In this document: one piece after another, positions 8,474 to 17,696 of the stretch
How the letters are laid out: each line of letters begins with the position of its first letter
Numbering within the stretch: the first letter of the stretch is position 1
Source of the DNA: JADJPF01 sp964492845
GTDB lineage: Bacteria > Acidobacteriota > Blastocatellia > Chloracidobacteriales > JADJPF01
Reading direction: 5' to 3'
DNA length: 64,000 nt
NCBI GenBank assembly: GCA_964492845.1
Contig: CAZBMZ010000012.1
Span: forward strand, 62,001-126,000
Made by a program: the position numbers and the translations under genes
Notes under the pieces: model-generated
The model's input: only the letters and a program-made list of their open reading frames with translations
Database searches by the model: none
Told to the model about the DNA's origin: nothing

Positions 8474-10213
8474 ATGTCAGCTAAATTAGGAGAAACTCTT
8501 CTCAGAGAAAATTTAATCACGCCTCAACAACTTAAAGAAGCATTAGATTATCAACGAACTAATGGTGGCCGGCTTGGTTCAACTTTAGTTAAGTTAGGCT
8601 TTCTAAGTGATGAAGAGATCACAGCCGTATTATCAAGACAATATGGCGTGCCTTCAGTCAATTTATCTCTTTTTGAAATAGATGAATCTGCCGTTAAACT
8701 AATCCCTCAAGAAGTAGCACAAAAATATATGGTTTTACCGCTTTCTAGAGTAGGTGCAACACTAACTCTAGCAATGGTTGATCCTACTAATGTGTTTGCT
8801 ATCGATGATATTAAGTTTATGACTGGCTTTGGTGTCGAACCTGTAGTTGTTTCCGAAGCAGCAATGCAAGAAGCAATGGAAAAATATTATGGTTCAGCAA
8901 AATCATTAGATATCTTTAGTGCAGTAATGGAAGATATTGTCAAAGACTCACAAAAAGTAAGCTTTGATGATTCTGATGACCTAGAGCTTTTAGAAGAACA
9001 AGAGGAAATCGATCTTGATGACCTAGAAAGAGCCTCTTCTGATGCTCCAGTAGTTAAACTAGTTAATGTTTTTTTAGTTGACTCTCTACGCCGAGGTGCC
9101 TCTGATATTCATATAGAGCCTTATGAAAAAGAATTTCGGGTACGTTTTAGAATTGACGGAATTCTTTATGACATTATGCGTCCACCTATGAAAATGCGTG
9201 ATGCTATAACTTCACGTGTTAAGATTATGTCTAAATTAGACATTGCCGAAAAACGGCTACCTCAAGATGGTCGGATCAAAATTAAAGTAAAACTTGATGG
9301 ACGTTCTAGAGAACTAGATTTCCGTGTTTCTACTTTACCAGTTTTATGGGGCGAAAAAATTGTTCTTAGATTGCTAGACAAAGATAAACTGATGTTGGAT
9401 ATGACCAAGCTTGGTTTTGAACCCGAAAGCTTAGATCGCTTCAAACGCCAAATTAGTAAGCCTTATGGTATGGTTTTGGTAACAGGCCCAACTGGTTCAG
9501 GTAAAACTAATACTCTTTATTCTGCTTTATCCTCACTAAATACACCTGATACAAATATTATGACAGCAGAAGACCCTGTAGAATTTAACTTACCTGGCAT
9601 TAACCAAGTACAAATGAAAGAGCAAATAGGGTTAAATTTTGCTGCTGCACTTCGTTCATTCCTTCGTCAAGACCCAAATACTATCCTTGTAGGAGAAATT
9701 CGAGACTTTGAAACAGCAGAAATTGCAGTTAAAGCTTCTCTAACAGGTCACTTAGTTTTATCTACGCTTCATACTAATGATGCTCCTTCAACCGTTAGCC
9801 GTTTGATGAATATGGGTATTGAACCCTTTTTAGTTGCAACTTCAGTTAACTTAATTCAAGCCCAGCGTCTAATACGTCGCATTTGTAAGGAATGTAAAGA
9901 AGAAGTATCCACTCCACCCCAAGCCCTAATAGACATTGGTTTTTCTCCTGATGAAGCTAGTGACATAAAAATTTATCGTGGGGTAGGTTGTGGCGTTTGC
10001 AACAGCACCGGCTACAAAGGCCGTGTAGGTCTTTATGAAGTAATGGAAGTTACTGATGAACTAAGAGAACTTATCTTAGTTGGTGCTTCTGCTTTAGAAT
10101 TAAGAAAAAAAGCTATTGAAGATGGAATGATTACCTTAAGAGGTAGTGGTTTATGTAAAATTCGTCAGGGAATCACTACTATTGAAGAAGTAGTTAGAGA
10201 AACTGTTAAGTAA
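8474..10213 (+). CDS. pilB: Type IV pilus extension ATPase PilB
   Basis: The hexameric ATPase that powers pilus assembly at the inner membrane. Residues 1-150 are the MshEN/T2SSE N-terminal domain (LGETLLRENLITPQQL). The RecA-like core has Walker A GPTGSGKTN near 337, the Asp box EDPVEFNLPG, Walker B with LVGEIRDFETAE, and the His box HLVLSTLHTND. The zinc-binding tetracysteine is CKEC near 470 and CGVC near 508, typical of PilB/GspE. I prefer the ATG at 8474 (MSAKLGE) over the GTG at 8450 because family members start there. The GGGGG run at 8456-8460 is the likely ribosome site, though its 13-base spacing is long. First gene of the pilus block; pilT follows after 236 bases. Confidence 0.95.
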   Translation: MSAKLGETLLRENLITPQQLKEALDYQRTNGGRLGSTLVKLGFLSDEEITAVLSRQYGVPSVNLSLFEIDESAVKLIPQEVAQKYMVLPLSRVGATLTLAMVDPTNVFAIDDIKFMTGFGVEPVVVSEAAMQEAMEKYYGSAKSLDIFSAVMEDIVKDSQKVSFDDSDDLELLEEQEEIDLDDLERASSDAPVVKLVNVFLVDSLRRGASDIHIEPYEKEFRVRFRIDGILYDIMRPPMKMRDAITSRVKIMSKLDIAEKRLPQDGRIKIKVKLDGRSRELDFRVSTLPVLWGEKIVLRLLDKDKLMLDMTKLGFEPESLDRFKRQISKPYGMVLVTGPTGSGKTNTLYSALSSLNTPDTNIMTAEDPVEFNLPGINQVQMKEQIGLNFAAALRSFLRQDPNTILVGEIRDFETAEIAVKASLTGHLVLSTLHTNDAPSTVSRLMNMGIEPFLVATSVNLIQAQRLIRRICKECKEEVSTPPQALIDIGFSPDEASDIKIYRGVGCGVCNSTGYKGRVGLYEVMEVTDELRELILVGASALELRKKAIEDGMITLRGSGLCKIRQGITTIEEVVRETVK

Positions 10214-10305
10214 CTTTTACAAATAAATTATAAATGTTTTTACTTAATCTATTATTTAATTATAAAGTTAAATAATTCTCATGGCTTAATTCATCAATGT
10301 TTTGC

Positions 10306-10334
10306 TATAATTTGGGAACACCCCAAAATTTTAT
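10306..10334 (+). terminator. AT-flanked hairpin between pilB and pilT
   Basis: TTTGGG at 10311-10316 pairs with CCCAAA at 10322-10327 around a 5-base loop, extended by flanking A/T pairs and followed by ATTTTATA. It could end or attenuate the pilB message. The stem core is short, so confidence is moderate. Confidence 0.4.
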
Positions 10335-10449
10335 AACAATAAATAGTTACTATTAAGTAGTTATCATTTCTTAAAACTCATAATAGTTTCTTACTCTTAA
10401 AATAAAAAACTTTAACTGTCCTAATAGCTAAAAATTAGAGGAAAATATT

Positions 10450-11631
10450 ATGGCGAACCTAGTCCTCAGCGAACTTTTAAAGAAAATGACTGAATTAGGA
10501 GGATCTGATTTACATATCACTACTAATTCTCCTCCTCAAGTAAGAGTTGATGGTCATTTAAGACCTTTAGATTATGGTGAGTTAACCCCTGCGGATACTA
10601 AACAATTAGCTTATTCTGTACTTACAGATGCTCAAAAACACCGATTTGAAGAAACTTTAGAATTAGACTTCTCCTTTGGTATTAAAGGTCTATCACGTTT
10701 TCGCGCTAATTTATTTAACCAACGGGGAGCAGTTGGAGCAGTTTTTCGTGCTATCCCTTATGAAATTAAAAGTTTTGATGCTTTAGGTTTGCCACCTGTG
10801 GTAAGAAAGCTTTGTGAAAAACCTCGTGGCCTTATTTTAGTCACCGGGCCTACTGGTTCTGGTAAATCTACTACTTTGGCAGCTATGATTGACAAAGTTA
10901 ATCAAGATCGCCATGAACATATCATCACCATAGAAGACCCTATAGAATTTCTTCATCCACATAAAAATTGTCTTGTTAATCAACGAGAAGTTCACTCTGA
11001 TACACATTCATTTGGTAATGCCTTGAGAGCTAGCTTACGGGAAGATCCTGACGTAGTATTGATTGGCGAGTTAAGAGACTTAGAAACTGTAGAAACTGCA
11101 CTACGTATTGCAGAAACAGGACACTTAACTTTTGCAACACTACATACTAATTCTGCTTATTCAACAATTAACCGGGTAATTGATATTTTCCCTGCACACC
11201 AACAATCTCAGGTAAGAACACAACTTAGCTTAGTTATAGAAGGCATACTTTGTCAGTCACTGCTGCCAAAAGCCTCTGGAGCAGGGCGTGCGATGGCAAT
11301 GGAAATACTAATTCCTAATGCTGCTATTCGTAATCTTATTCGTGAAGATAAAATCCATCAAATATATTCTATGATGCAAACCGGACAGGAAAAATACGGA
11401 ATGCAAACCTTTAATCAAGCTCTTGCAACAGCTTATTTTCAACGTCAAATTACTTTGGAAATGGCAATGCAACGCTCACATAACCAAGATGAATTACAAG
11501 AATTAATTAATCGTGGTACTGGATTAATTCATGCAGGTGGCCCACAAGCAGGTGGCCCACAACGTCCCGGTGTACCAGGACAACCTCCTGGCAGACCTAT
11601 GCCGCCAATGGGGCGACCACCTGTCAGGTAA
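10450..11631 (+). CDS. pilT: Type IV pilus retraction ATPase PilT
   Basis: The hexameric motor that depolymerises the pilus for twitching, DNA uptake or surface sensing. The PAS-like N-terminal domain holds the motif GGSDLHIT. The core has Walker A GPTGSGKSTT near 134, the Asp box IEDPIEFLHP, Walker B VLIGELRDLETVETAL and the His box HLTFATLHTNSA. The C-terminal AIRNLIRE motif needed for retraction is present. Length is 393, about 40 longer than usual because of a Pro/Gly-rich tail with a repeated AGGPQ. The ATG is preceded by AGAGGA. pilC follows after 83 bases. Confidence 0.95.
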   Translation: MANLVLSELLKKMTELGGSDLHITTNSPPQVRVDGHLRPLDYGELTPADTKQLAYSVLTDAQKHRFEETLELDFSFGIKGLSRFRANLFNQRGAVGAVFRAIPYEIKSFDALGLPPVVRKLCEKPRGLILVTGPTGSGKSTTLAAMIDKVNQDRHEHIITIEDPIEFLHPHKNCLVNQREVHSDTHSFGNALRASLREDPDVVLIGELRDLETVETALRIAETGHLTFATLHTNSAYSTINRVIDIFPAHQQSQVRTQLSLVIEGILCQSLLPKASGAGRAMAMEILIPNAAIRNLIREDKIHQIYSMMQTGQEKYGMQTFNQALATAYFQRQITLEMAMQRSHNQDELQELINRGTGLIHAGGPQAGGPQRPGVPGQPPGRPMPPMGRPPVR

Positions 11632-11655
11632 AGTTTTTAGCTTAAACACTAGTTG

Positions 11656-11692
11656 ATGGTTAATAAAATTGCTGCTCCATCATATTAACCAT
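11656..11692 (+). promoter_or_regulatory. Inverted repeat upstream of pilC
   Basis: ATGGTTAAT at 11656-11664 and ATTAACCAT at 11684-11692 are perfect reverse complements separated by 19 bases. They lie between the pilT stop and the pilC Shine-Dalgarno (AAGGAG). This could be an mRNA processing hairpin or a protein binding site. No U-tract follows, so a terminator is unlikely. Confidence 0.35.
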
Positions 11693-11714
11693 AGAAAAAG
11701 GAGTATTAAAAATT

Positions 11715-12941
11715 ATGCCAGTTTATGCCTTCAAAGGACGTAACCGAAGTAACGAAGTGGTGGTGGGCGAACGCTTTGCACCTGACCGGCAAACACTAGA
11801 AAACCTCCTTAGACGTGAACAAATTGTTGTTAATAGTATTAAGGAAAAAGGTAAAGAAGTAGCTATACCAAAGTTAGGCAAAAGACAAAAAGTAAATGCT
11901 AAAGAATTAGCTATTTTTACCCGACAGTTTTCTGTAATGATTGATGCTGGACTACCATTAGTACAATGTTTGGACATCTTAGGTAATCAACAAACTAACA
12001 ATTTTTTTAAGCAAACTATTTTGCAAGTGCGCTCAGATGTAGAAGCTGGTATGACACTGGCAGAATCACTTTCACGTCATCCAAAAGTATTTGAAACACT
12101 TTATGTTAATATGGTGGCAGCAGGTGAAACTGGCGGTATTTTGGACTTAATCTTACAACGTTTAGCTATTTATATTGAAAAAATTGTTAAGTTAAAAAGC
12201 GATATTATTTCAGCCTCAATCTATCCTTTAGCTGTTGTAGGCTTAGCTGTTGTAGTAGTAGCTATTATTATGGTAGTAGTAATACCTGCTTTCAAAAACA
12301 TATTTGAAGGCTTACTTGGCCCGGGTGAATCTTTGCCGCTTCCAACAGAAATTGTTATATCTATTAGTGACTTTATGGCTGGTTATTGGTGGGTAATATT
12401 AATAGCCATTGGGGGTATCTCCTATGCTACTAAATCTTACTATGAAACTACTAATGGTCGGCGTGTAATAGATAATCTGTTGCTTAAGTTCCCACTCTTT
12501 GGTGATATCTTAAGAAAAGTTGGTGTAGCACGTTTTTCACGTACCCTAGCCACACTACTTTCTTCAGGTGTACCAATTTTAGAATCTTTAGATATTACTG
12601 CCCGCACAGCAGGTAATGTGATAATTCAAGAAGGAATTATGAAGATTCGTGCTGGTATTGAACAAGGCCAAACCATTGTTGAACCTCTAAAAGCTTCTGG
12701 AATATTCCCTCCTATGGTCGCACAAATGATAGGTGTTGGTGAACAAACAGGTGCATTAGATGCAATGTTAGGTAAAATTGCAGACTTTTACGAACAAGAA
12801 GTTGATGCTGCTATTGCTAATCTATTAACTTTGCTTGAACCTATAATGATTGTTTTCCTAGGTGTAACTATTGGTGGTATTGTTATATCTATGTATATGC
12901 CACTCTTTGTTTTGATTGGCAAACTAGCAGGTAAACACTAA
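11715..12941 (+). CDS. pilC: Type IV pilus inner-membrane platform protein PilC
   Basis: The GspF/PilC platform that couples the PilB and PilT motors to pilin insertion. It has 408 residues with two repeated cytoplasmic GspF domains. The first begins near 65 (ELAIFTRQFSVMIDAGLPL) and the second near 270 (VARFSRTLATLLSSGVPI). Membrane segments lie near 165-195, 215-240 and 375-400. The start is supported by AAGGAG 11 bases upstream. It lies in the usual pilB-pilT-pilC order. Confidence 0.95.
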   Translation: MPVYAFKGRNRSNEVVVGERFAPDRQTLENLLRREQIVVNSIKEKGKEVAIPKLGKRQKVNAKELAIFTRQFSVMIDAGLPLVQCLDILGNQQTNNFFKQTILQVRSDVEAGMTLAESLSRHPKVFETLYVNMVAAGETGGILDLILQRLAIYIEKIVKLKSDIISASIYPLAVVGLAVVVVAIIMVVVIPAFKNIFEGLLGPGESLPLPTEIVISISDFMAGYWWVILIAIGGISYATKSYYETTNGRRVIDNLLLKFPLFGDILRKVGVARFSRTLATLLSSGVPILESLDITARTAGNVIIQEGIMKIRAGIEQGQTIVEPLKASGIFPPMVAQMIGVGEQTGALDAMLGKIADFYEQEVDAAIANLLTLLEPIMIVFLGVTIGGIVISMYMPLFVLIGKLAGKH

Positions 12942-13003
12942 TTAAAAGTCTTATAAAGCAGTAGCTAGTAAGAAATTTTACTAGCTACTACTTTTTACTT
13001 AAA

Positions 13004-14689
13004 ATGTATGTTCAGATGCGTAATAGGTTAACTTGGTTAATCGCCTCTCGTCTCACAGTAATATTAATACTTCTTGGTACAGCAGCAATTATCAATATTG
13101 TTTCACCATCAGTATTAATTGTTAGGGTTTTCGTTAAAGCCACTTTAGTAGTGTCCATACTTTCAATAATATATAGCTTCCTAGTAAAATTTTCCTCCCG
13201 TTATACATTACAAGCATACACACAAATATTTATTGATATTGCTCTAGTTAGCTGGGTAGTTTATGAAACATCTTTAACGGAAAAATCTTTTGCTGCCCTT
13301 TATCTAGTAATTGTACTAGCTGCAAGCACTGTTTTACCCCGCTTAGCTGTATTAATAACATCTGTACTATGTGTTATTTTTTACGTAACTATTACAAGCT
13401 TATTATATTATCAAATATTTAGCAGTGATTTACCAACATTAAGCCCTGATCAAAGTGTGCCTCTTTATATTTTAGCAATTTTAGTAATAGGCATTTTAGG
13501 AGGTCAAATAGCTGAACGCTTGCAACTTAGTCATTTAGCATTAACTCAAGCAACACAAAACTTAGCTAATTTACAAGCTTTTAACGAAAGAATTATTGAA
13601 AGCATTCATAGTGGTTTAGTTACTACAGATATAGCAGGCAATATCTTATCATTTAATCGTGCGGCTGAAGAAATTACACAACACAAAGGCAATCAGGTAA
13701 TTAAACGTACCTTCTTTGAAGTTTTTGGAGATCTATCAAATTACTTAAATTTTAGTCCAGAATTACTTAATACTTCTAAACCAATTCGTTTTACTGCTAG
13801 TTGCCTATCTGCCACAGGTAGACAGATGTATTTAGGAATTACCGCTTCGCCTTTATCAGGAGAAAATGGTAAACCTAATGGTTTAGTATTTTCTTTTCAA
13901 GATTTAACAGAAATTATTAAATTAGAACAAGAAATTCGTCGCCGCGACCGTTTAGCAGCTATGGGTAAAATGGCTGCTGGTATTGCTCATGAAATACGCA
14001 ACCCTTTAGCAGCTATGCGAGGCTCTATTCAAGTTTTGCGTAGCGAATTAGACTTATCAGAAGATCAAGCACAACTAATGCAAATTGTTTTAAGAGAATC
14101 TGACCGATTAGATAAAATTGTTAGCGATTTTTTAGCTTATGCCCGTCCCAGTCCAGCTAAACTTGTAGAATTTGATTTAGTTAATTGGATTAAAGAAACT
14201 GTTGCCTTAATACGTTATAGCAATGAATCTTCAACTAAGCATGAAATCTTAGTTGAATGCCCTGAAACATCTATCTCCATTGTTGCTGATTCCAACCAAC
14301 TGCGTCAAATAATATGGAATTTGGCAAGAAATTCTCTACAAGCAATGCCTGAAGGTGGAAAGTTAATTATTGGACTAAACCAAAATAAAGAGAAAGATAT
14401 AATACTTACTTTTACTGATACAGGCGTTGGTATGTCTGAAGAAGAAATGGAAAGAATTTTTGAACCTTTTAATTCTAATCGTCCTGGTGGCACTGGATTA
14501 GGAATGGCAATTGTCTATCAAATAATTTCTGACCATAACGGCAAAATAGATGTGGTAAGTCAACCTAGTCAAGGAGCTAAAATTACTATAACCTTACCAC
14601 AAAACACAACTAATAAAATACCTATTGATTTACTACCACAACAAAATATATTTTCATCTAGTGGTAAATTTAATCCTAATTTAGACTAA
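13004..14689 (+). CDS. pilS: Sensor histidine kinase PilS (pilus gene regulation)
   Basis: A membrane histidine kinase of 561 residues. About five or six transmembrane helices occupy residues 10-175. A PAS domain at about 190-300 includes GLVTTDIAGNILSFN. The HisKA domain carries the phosphorylated histidine in AGIAHEIRNPLAA near 330. The ATPase domain has the N box ARNSLQAM, G1 DTGVGM and G2 GGTGLGMAI. In PilS/PilR systems the kinase monitors pilin in the membrane and phosphorylates PilR. Either the ATG at 13004 or the one at 13016 could be used, and neither has a strong ribosome site. pilR follows after 52 bases. Confidence 0.88.
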   Translation: MYVQMRNRLTWLIASRLTVILILLGTAAIINIVSPSVLIVRVFVKATLVVSILSIIYSFLVKFSSRYTLQAYTQIFIDIALVSWVVYETSLTEKSFAALYLVIVLAASTVLPRLAVLITSVLCVIFYVTITSLLYYQIFSSDLPTLSPDQSVPLYILAILVIGILGGQIAERLQLSHLALTQATQNLANLQAFNERIIESIHSGLVTTDIAGNILSFNRAAEEITQHKGNQVIKRTFFEVFGDLSNYLNFSPELLNTSKPIRFTASCLSATGRQMYLGITASPLSGENGKPNGLVFSFQDLTEIIKLEQEIRRRDRLAAMGKMAAGIAHEIRNPLAAMRGSIQVLRSELDLSEDQAQLMQIVLRESDRLDKIVSDFLAYARPSPAKLVEFDLVNWIKETVALIRYSNESSTKHEILVECPETSISIVADSNQLRQIIWNLARNSLQAMPEGGKLIIGLNQNKEKDIILTFTDTGVGMSEEEMERIFEPFNSNRPGGTGLGMAIVYQIISDHNGKIDVVSQPSQGAKITITLPQNTTNKIPIDLLPQQNIFSSSGKFNPNLD

Positions 14690-14741
14690 TTTACTAGTTT
14701 CTACGTTCACAATAGCTATTAGAAAGGCTATAATTTCTCTT

Positions 14742-16145
14742 ATGCCAAAAATATTAATAGTTGACGACGAACTAAGCATGCGAGAGTTATTAGAAAGAGT
14801 TTTCCGTAGGGAAGGCTACAATGTTAATGTAGCTGAAAACGGGGTGCGTGCTTTAGAATTAATACGTGCTAATGATTTTGACCTAGTAATCTCTGATGTA
14901 AAAATGCCTAATCTTGGTGGAATGGAACTGCTGATGCAATGTCGGGAAACCTCACCTGACACTATGGTCATTTTAATGACGGCCTATGCCACTATTGATA
15001 AGGCTCGAGAAGCTTTTAAGTTGGGAGCAGATGATTTTGTTGAAAAGCCTTTTGATATAGATGAGTTAAAACTTGTTGTCAAAAAAGCTTTAGAAAAAAG
15101 CAAACTACAACAAGAAAATGCCTTATTAAAACGTGAACTTAGGGAAAAAGGCCGATTAGATAACATCATAGGTCATTCACGTTGTATGCAGGAAGTCTAC
15201 AAAATGATCATGGACATTGCCCCTACTGCTAGCACAGTTCTAATTCAAGGAGAATCAGGAACAGGAAAAGAATTAGTTGCTCGTGCCATTCATAACAATA
15301 GCCGACGTGCTAATGCTCCTTTTGTTTCAATTAATTGTGGGGCTTTAACAGAAACTCTTTTAGAATCAGAACTTTTTGGTCATGTAAAGGGAGCTTTTAC
15401 TGGTGCGCAAACCAATAAAAAAGGACTTTTTGAGTCTGCTCATAGTGGAACAATTTTTCTAGATGAAATCTCAGAAACTAGCCCTACAATGCAAGTTAAA
15501 CTATTAAGAGTATTGCAAGCACACGCTGTAAGACGTGTAGGAGGCACAGAAGAAATCTCCATTGACACACGTGTAGTAGCAGCCACCAACCGAGATTTAT
15601 TGCAAATGGTAGAGGAAAAATCTTTTCGTCTAGACCTTTATTATCGTATTAATGTTATTATGCTTAAGCTACCTCCCTTAAGAGATAGAAAGGAAGATAT
15701 TCCTACACTTGCACAACACTTTCTAGCTAAATTTAATCGTTTAGCGGGTCGTCAAATTGAAACTATTACTGAAGAAGCAATGAGCTATTTAATGAATTAT
15801 CATTGGCCAGGAAATGTTCGTGAGCTAGAAAGCGTTATGGAACGGGCTGTAGCACTAGAACCGACTAAACAAGTACAAACAGAAAGATTAAGAGAGGAAA
15901 TTCTTAAGTATAGTCCTGTAAGAATACAATCTTTTTTAGAATTGCCTGAAGAAGGAATAAATTTAGAAACTTATATTAATGAAATAGAAAAATCTTTTAT
16001 TTTGGAGGCTTTGCGGCGCACTAATGGGAACCAAACCCGTGCAGCAGAGTTATTAGAGATGTCCGTTAGAAGCTTGCGTCATCTACTAGATAAACATCGA
16101 ATTAGACAAACAGCTAGTATGCTGCGCGAAAGTCCAGATAAATAA
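14742..16145 (+). CDS. pilR: Sigma-54-dependent response regulator PilR
   Basis: An NtrC-class activator of 467 residues. The receiver domain (1-120) has the acidic pair DDE and the phospho-acceptor in DLVISDVKMP near residue 53, with lysine in VEKPFD. The AAA+ domain (about 145-375) has Walker A GESGTGKE and the GAFTGA loop that contacts sigma-54. Walker B is GTIFLDEI and the arginine fingers are in YYRINVI. A Fis-type helix-turn-helix covers the end (NQTRAAELLEMSVRSLRHLL). It probably acts with the upstream kinase on pilin promoters. I found no clear TGGCAC-N5-TTGC site within the intergenic regions here, so the targets may lie elsewhere. Confidence 0.92.
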   Translation: MPKILIVDDELSMRELLERVFRREGYNVNVAENGVRALELIRANDFDLVISDVKMPNLGGMELLMQCRETSPDTMVILMTAYATIDKAREAFKLGADDFVEKPFDIDELKLVVKKALEKSKLQQENALLKRELREKGRLDNIIGHSRCMQEVYKMIMDIAPTASTVLIQGESGTGKELVARAIHNNSRRANAPFVSINCGALTETLLESELFGHVKGAFTGAQTNKKGLFESAHSGTIFLDEISETSPTMQVKLLRVLQAHAVRRVGGTEEISIDTRVVAATNRDLLQMVEEKSFRLDLYYRINVIMLKLPPLRDRKEDIPTLAQHFLAKFNRLAGRQIETITEEAMSYLMNYHWPGNVRELESVMERAVALEPTKQVQTERLREEILKYSPVRIQSFLELPEEGINLETYINEIEKSFILEALRRTNGNQTRAAELLEMSVRSLRHLLDKHRIRQTASMLRESPDK

Positions 16146-16164
16146 ACTTAACTAGGGGTTACTT

Positions 16165-16872
16165 ATGAAATTACTTAAGGTTTTAATTTTAGCTTTATTA
16201 CTCTCATTTACAACCTTTGCCCAATCAGGGACTAATAACAACACTTCTGTTAACAATGCTGTTACTGTTTCTGCTGGAACTCTAACCAAACTAGAACTAG
16301 ATACCCCTATTAGTTCTAAACTTAATGAAATAGGGGACGAAGTATCCGCTAGACTTGTAAATTCAATTTTTATTAATGGTCAACTGGCCTTAAAACGTGG
16401 GACAGAATTTCGTGGCAAAATAACTCAAATATCGCCTGCTAAACGTGGTCAACGTCAAGCTTCTTTATCTATTGTTTTTGATAAAATAGTTGTTGCTGAT
16501 GGAGAACAAGAAGTAGCTACACTAATAAAAGCAATAGATGATTATGCTAATGAAAGTAAATTAAATGCTAATGATGAAGGAACCGTAAAAGGCGGACGTG
16601 CAGGAGGTAGAACCGTTGACAATGCAACTAGAGGAGTAATCCTTGGAGGTGCAACTTATCCTGCTATTTTAGTTGGCACTGGTTCTTTAGGTGCTGCCGC
16701 TTCTGCTCCTTTAGGAGGTGCTTTAGCTGGGGTGCTTTTTAGTAAAGGAAATGATATTAAGTTATTTCCTGGTACTATTTTACGCATAGAAATTACAAAA
16801 CCTATTATTGTTAATAACCAAGACACTATACCTAATCAACCTAACAGAGAAGAAAGAGAAAATGATAATTAG
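16165..16872 (+). CDS. Secreted hypothetical protein with a VirB10/TrbI-like segment
   Basis: A 235-residue protein with a signal peptide (residues 1-19, ending TTFAQS). Residues 35-110 are beta-rich. They describe a surface-attached limit of the type seen in many acidobacterial hypotheticals (TKLELDTPISSKLNEIGDEV, then LKRGTEFRGKIT), which recall the outer-membrane part of VirB10/TrbI proteins. A glycine/alanine-rich hydrophobic stretch follows at 145-190, perhaps a membrane hairpin. The gene starts 19 bases after pilR, with AGGGG before the ATG, so it is probably co-transcribed. A role with the pilus system is only suggested by position. Confidence 0.55.
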   Translation: MKLLKVLILALLLSFTTFAQSGTNNNTSVNNAVTVSAGTLTKLELDTPISSKLNEIGDEVSARLVNSIFINGQLALKRGTEFRGKITQISPAKRGQRQASLSIVFDKIVVADGEQEVATLIKAIDDYANESKLNANDEGTVKGGRAGGRTVDNATRGVILGGATYPAILVGTGSLGAAASAPLGGALAGVLFSKGNDIKLFPGTILRIEITKPIIVNNQDTIPNQPNREERENDN

Positions 16873-17041
16873 TAAACCTAGTAGGTTCAAGTAGGTTACA
16901 TATTATTTTGGTTGAGCTTGGAAGTTATTTTTCCAAAAACAGCTTATAAGTTTTAATTGTCTACAATAATAAAATGGACAATACATTGATTTTGAAAGTA
17001 TTTAAGGATTAGAATACTGATCAGAAATTCCAAGACTTTTT

Positions 17042-17134
17042 TATAATAGGCAACCATCCCTGTAAAAGTGAGCATCACAGGTTTGTGCGGTTAGTAAGTA
17101 TATCTTTCAGGGGCAGGTTGACTAGAACAAACCT
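17042..17134 (+). promoter_or_regulatory. Promoter -10 and structured leader of the ECF sigma gene, able to pair with the start codon
   Basis: TATAAT at 17042-17047 is a perfect -10 element, without a good -35. The predicted RNA starts near 17054. In the DNA, CAACC (17051-17055) and GGTTG (17116-17120) are complementary, and CCCTG (17058-17062) pairs with CAGGG (17108-17112), with AAAG/CTTT stacked inside. Separately, CACAGGTTTGT at 17076-17086 is a perfect complement of ACAAACCTGTG at 17127-17137, which contains the GTG start. The two folds cannot easily form together, which suggests a switching leader. Confidence 0.45.
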
Positions 17135-17695
17135 GTGACAAATACTCACCAACTGACTTCGGATTTTGATCTAGCTCGCGCAGCCGCTCTTGGAGATACT
17201 GCTGCATTTGAAGAAATCTATCAGCGTCATCATCGACGTGTATATAGTTTATGTTTGCGAATGACTAGCAACTCAACCGAAGCAGAAGATTTAACTCAAG
17301 ATGTTTTTATTCAACTCTTTCGTCGTATTGGTAGTTATCGAGGAGAAGCAGCCTTCTCAACTTGGTTACATCGATTGACTGTTAATCAGGTATTGATGAG
17401 GTTGCGCAAAAAAGATATCAAACTAGAAACTACTACTTCTGATGGAGAGTTACCTATTGATTTTGAACAAAATAGTGGTAGTTTGGCAACTCCCCCTTTT
17501 ATAGATTCAATCGCACTAGAACGTTCTATCAAAGAACTACCACCTGGCTATCGCACGGTATTTGTACTACATGATGTTGAAGGTTACGAACATGAAGAAA
17601 TCGCTAAATTATTAAATATCACGGTTGGTACATCAAAATCACAGCTTCATAAAGCAAGAATGAAACTACGGTCATTACTCTCAAAAAAGGTGTAA
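17135..17695 (+). CDS. ECF-family RNA polymerase sigma factor (RpoE-like)
   Basis: A 186-residue sigma-70 family member with only regions 2 and 4. Region 2 spans about 22-90, with FEEIYQRHHRRVYSLCLRM and the core-binding EAEDLTQDVFIQLFR. Region 4 spans about 128-182, with LPPGYRTVFVLHDVEGYEHE and the helix-turn-helix GTSKSQLHKAR. It directs polymerase to a stress or envelope regulon and is held by the anti-sigma factor encoded one base downstream. The GTG at 17135 is the only reasonable start, since an in-frame TAG lies at 17123. No proper Shine-Dalgarno is visible, and the start region can be sequestered by the leader. Confidence 0.9.
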   Translation: MTNTHQLTSDFDLARAAALGDTAAFEEIYQRHHRRVYSLCLRMTSNSTEAEDLTQDVFIQLFRRIGSYRGEAAFSTWLHRLTVNQVLMRLRKKDIKLETTTSDGELPIDFEQNSGSLATPPFIDSIALERSIKELPPGYRTVFVLHDVEGYEHEEIAKLLNITVGTSKSQLHKARMKLRSLLSKKV

Positions 17696-17696
17696 G

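Noticed and set aside
14690..14741. Sigma-54 promoter for pilus genes
   Set aside because: I looked for TGGCAC-N5-TTGC in intergenic regions near pil genes on both strands and found none.
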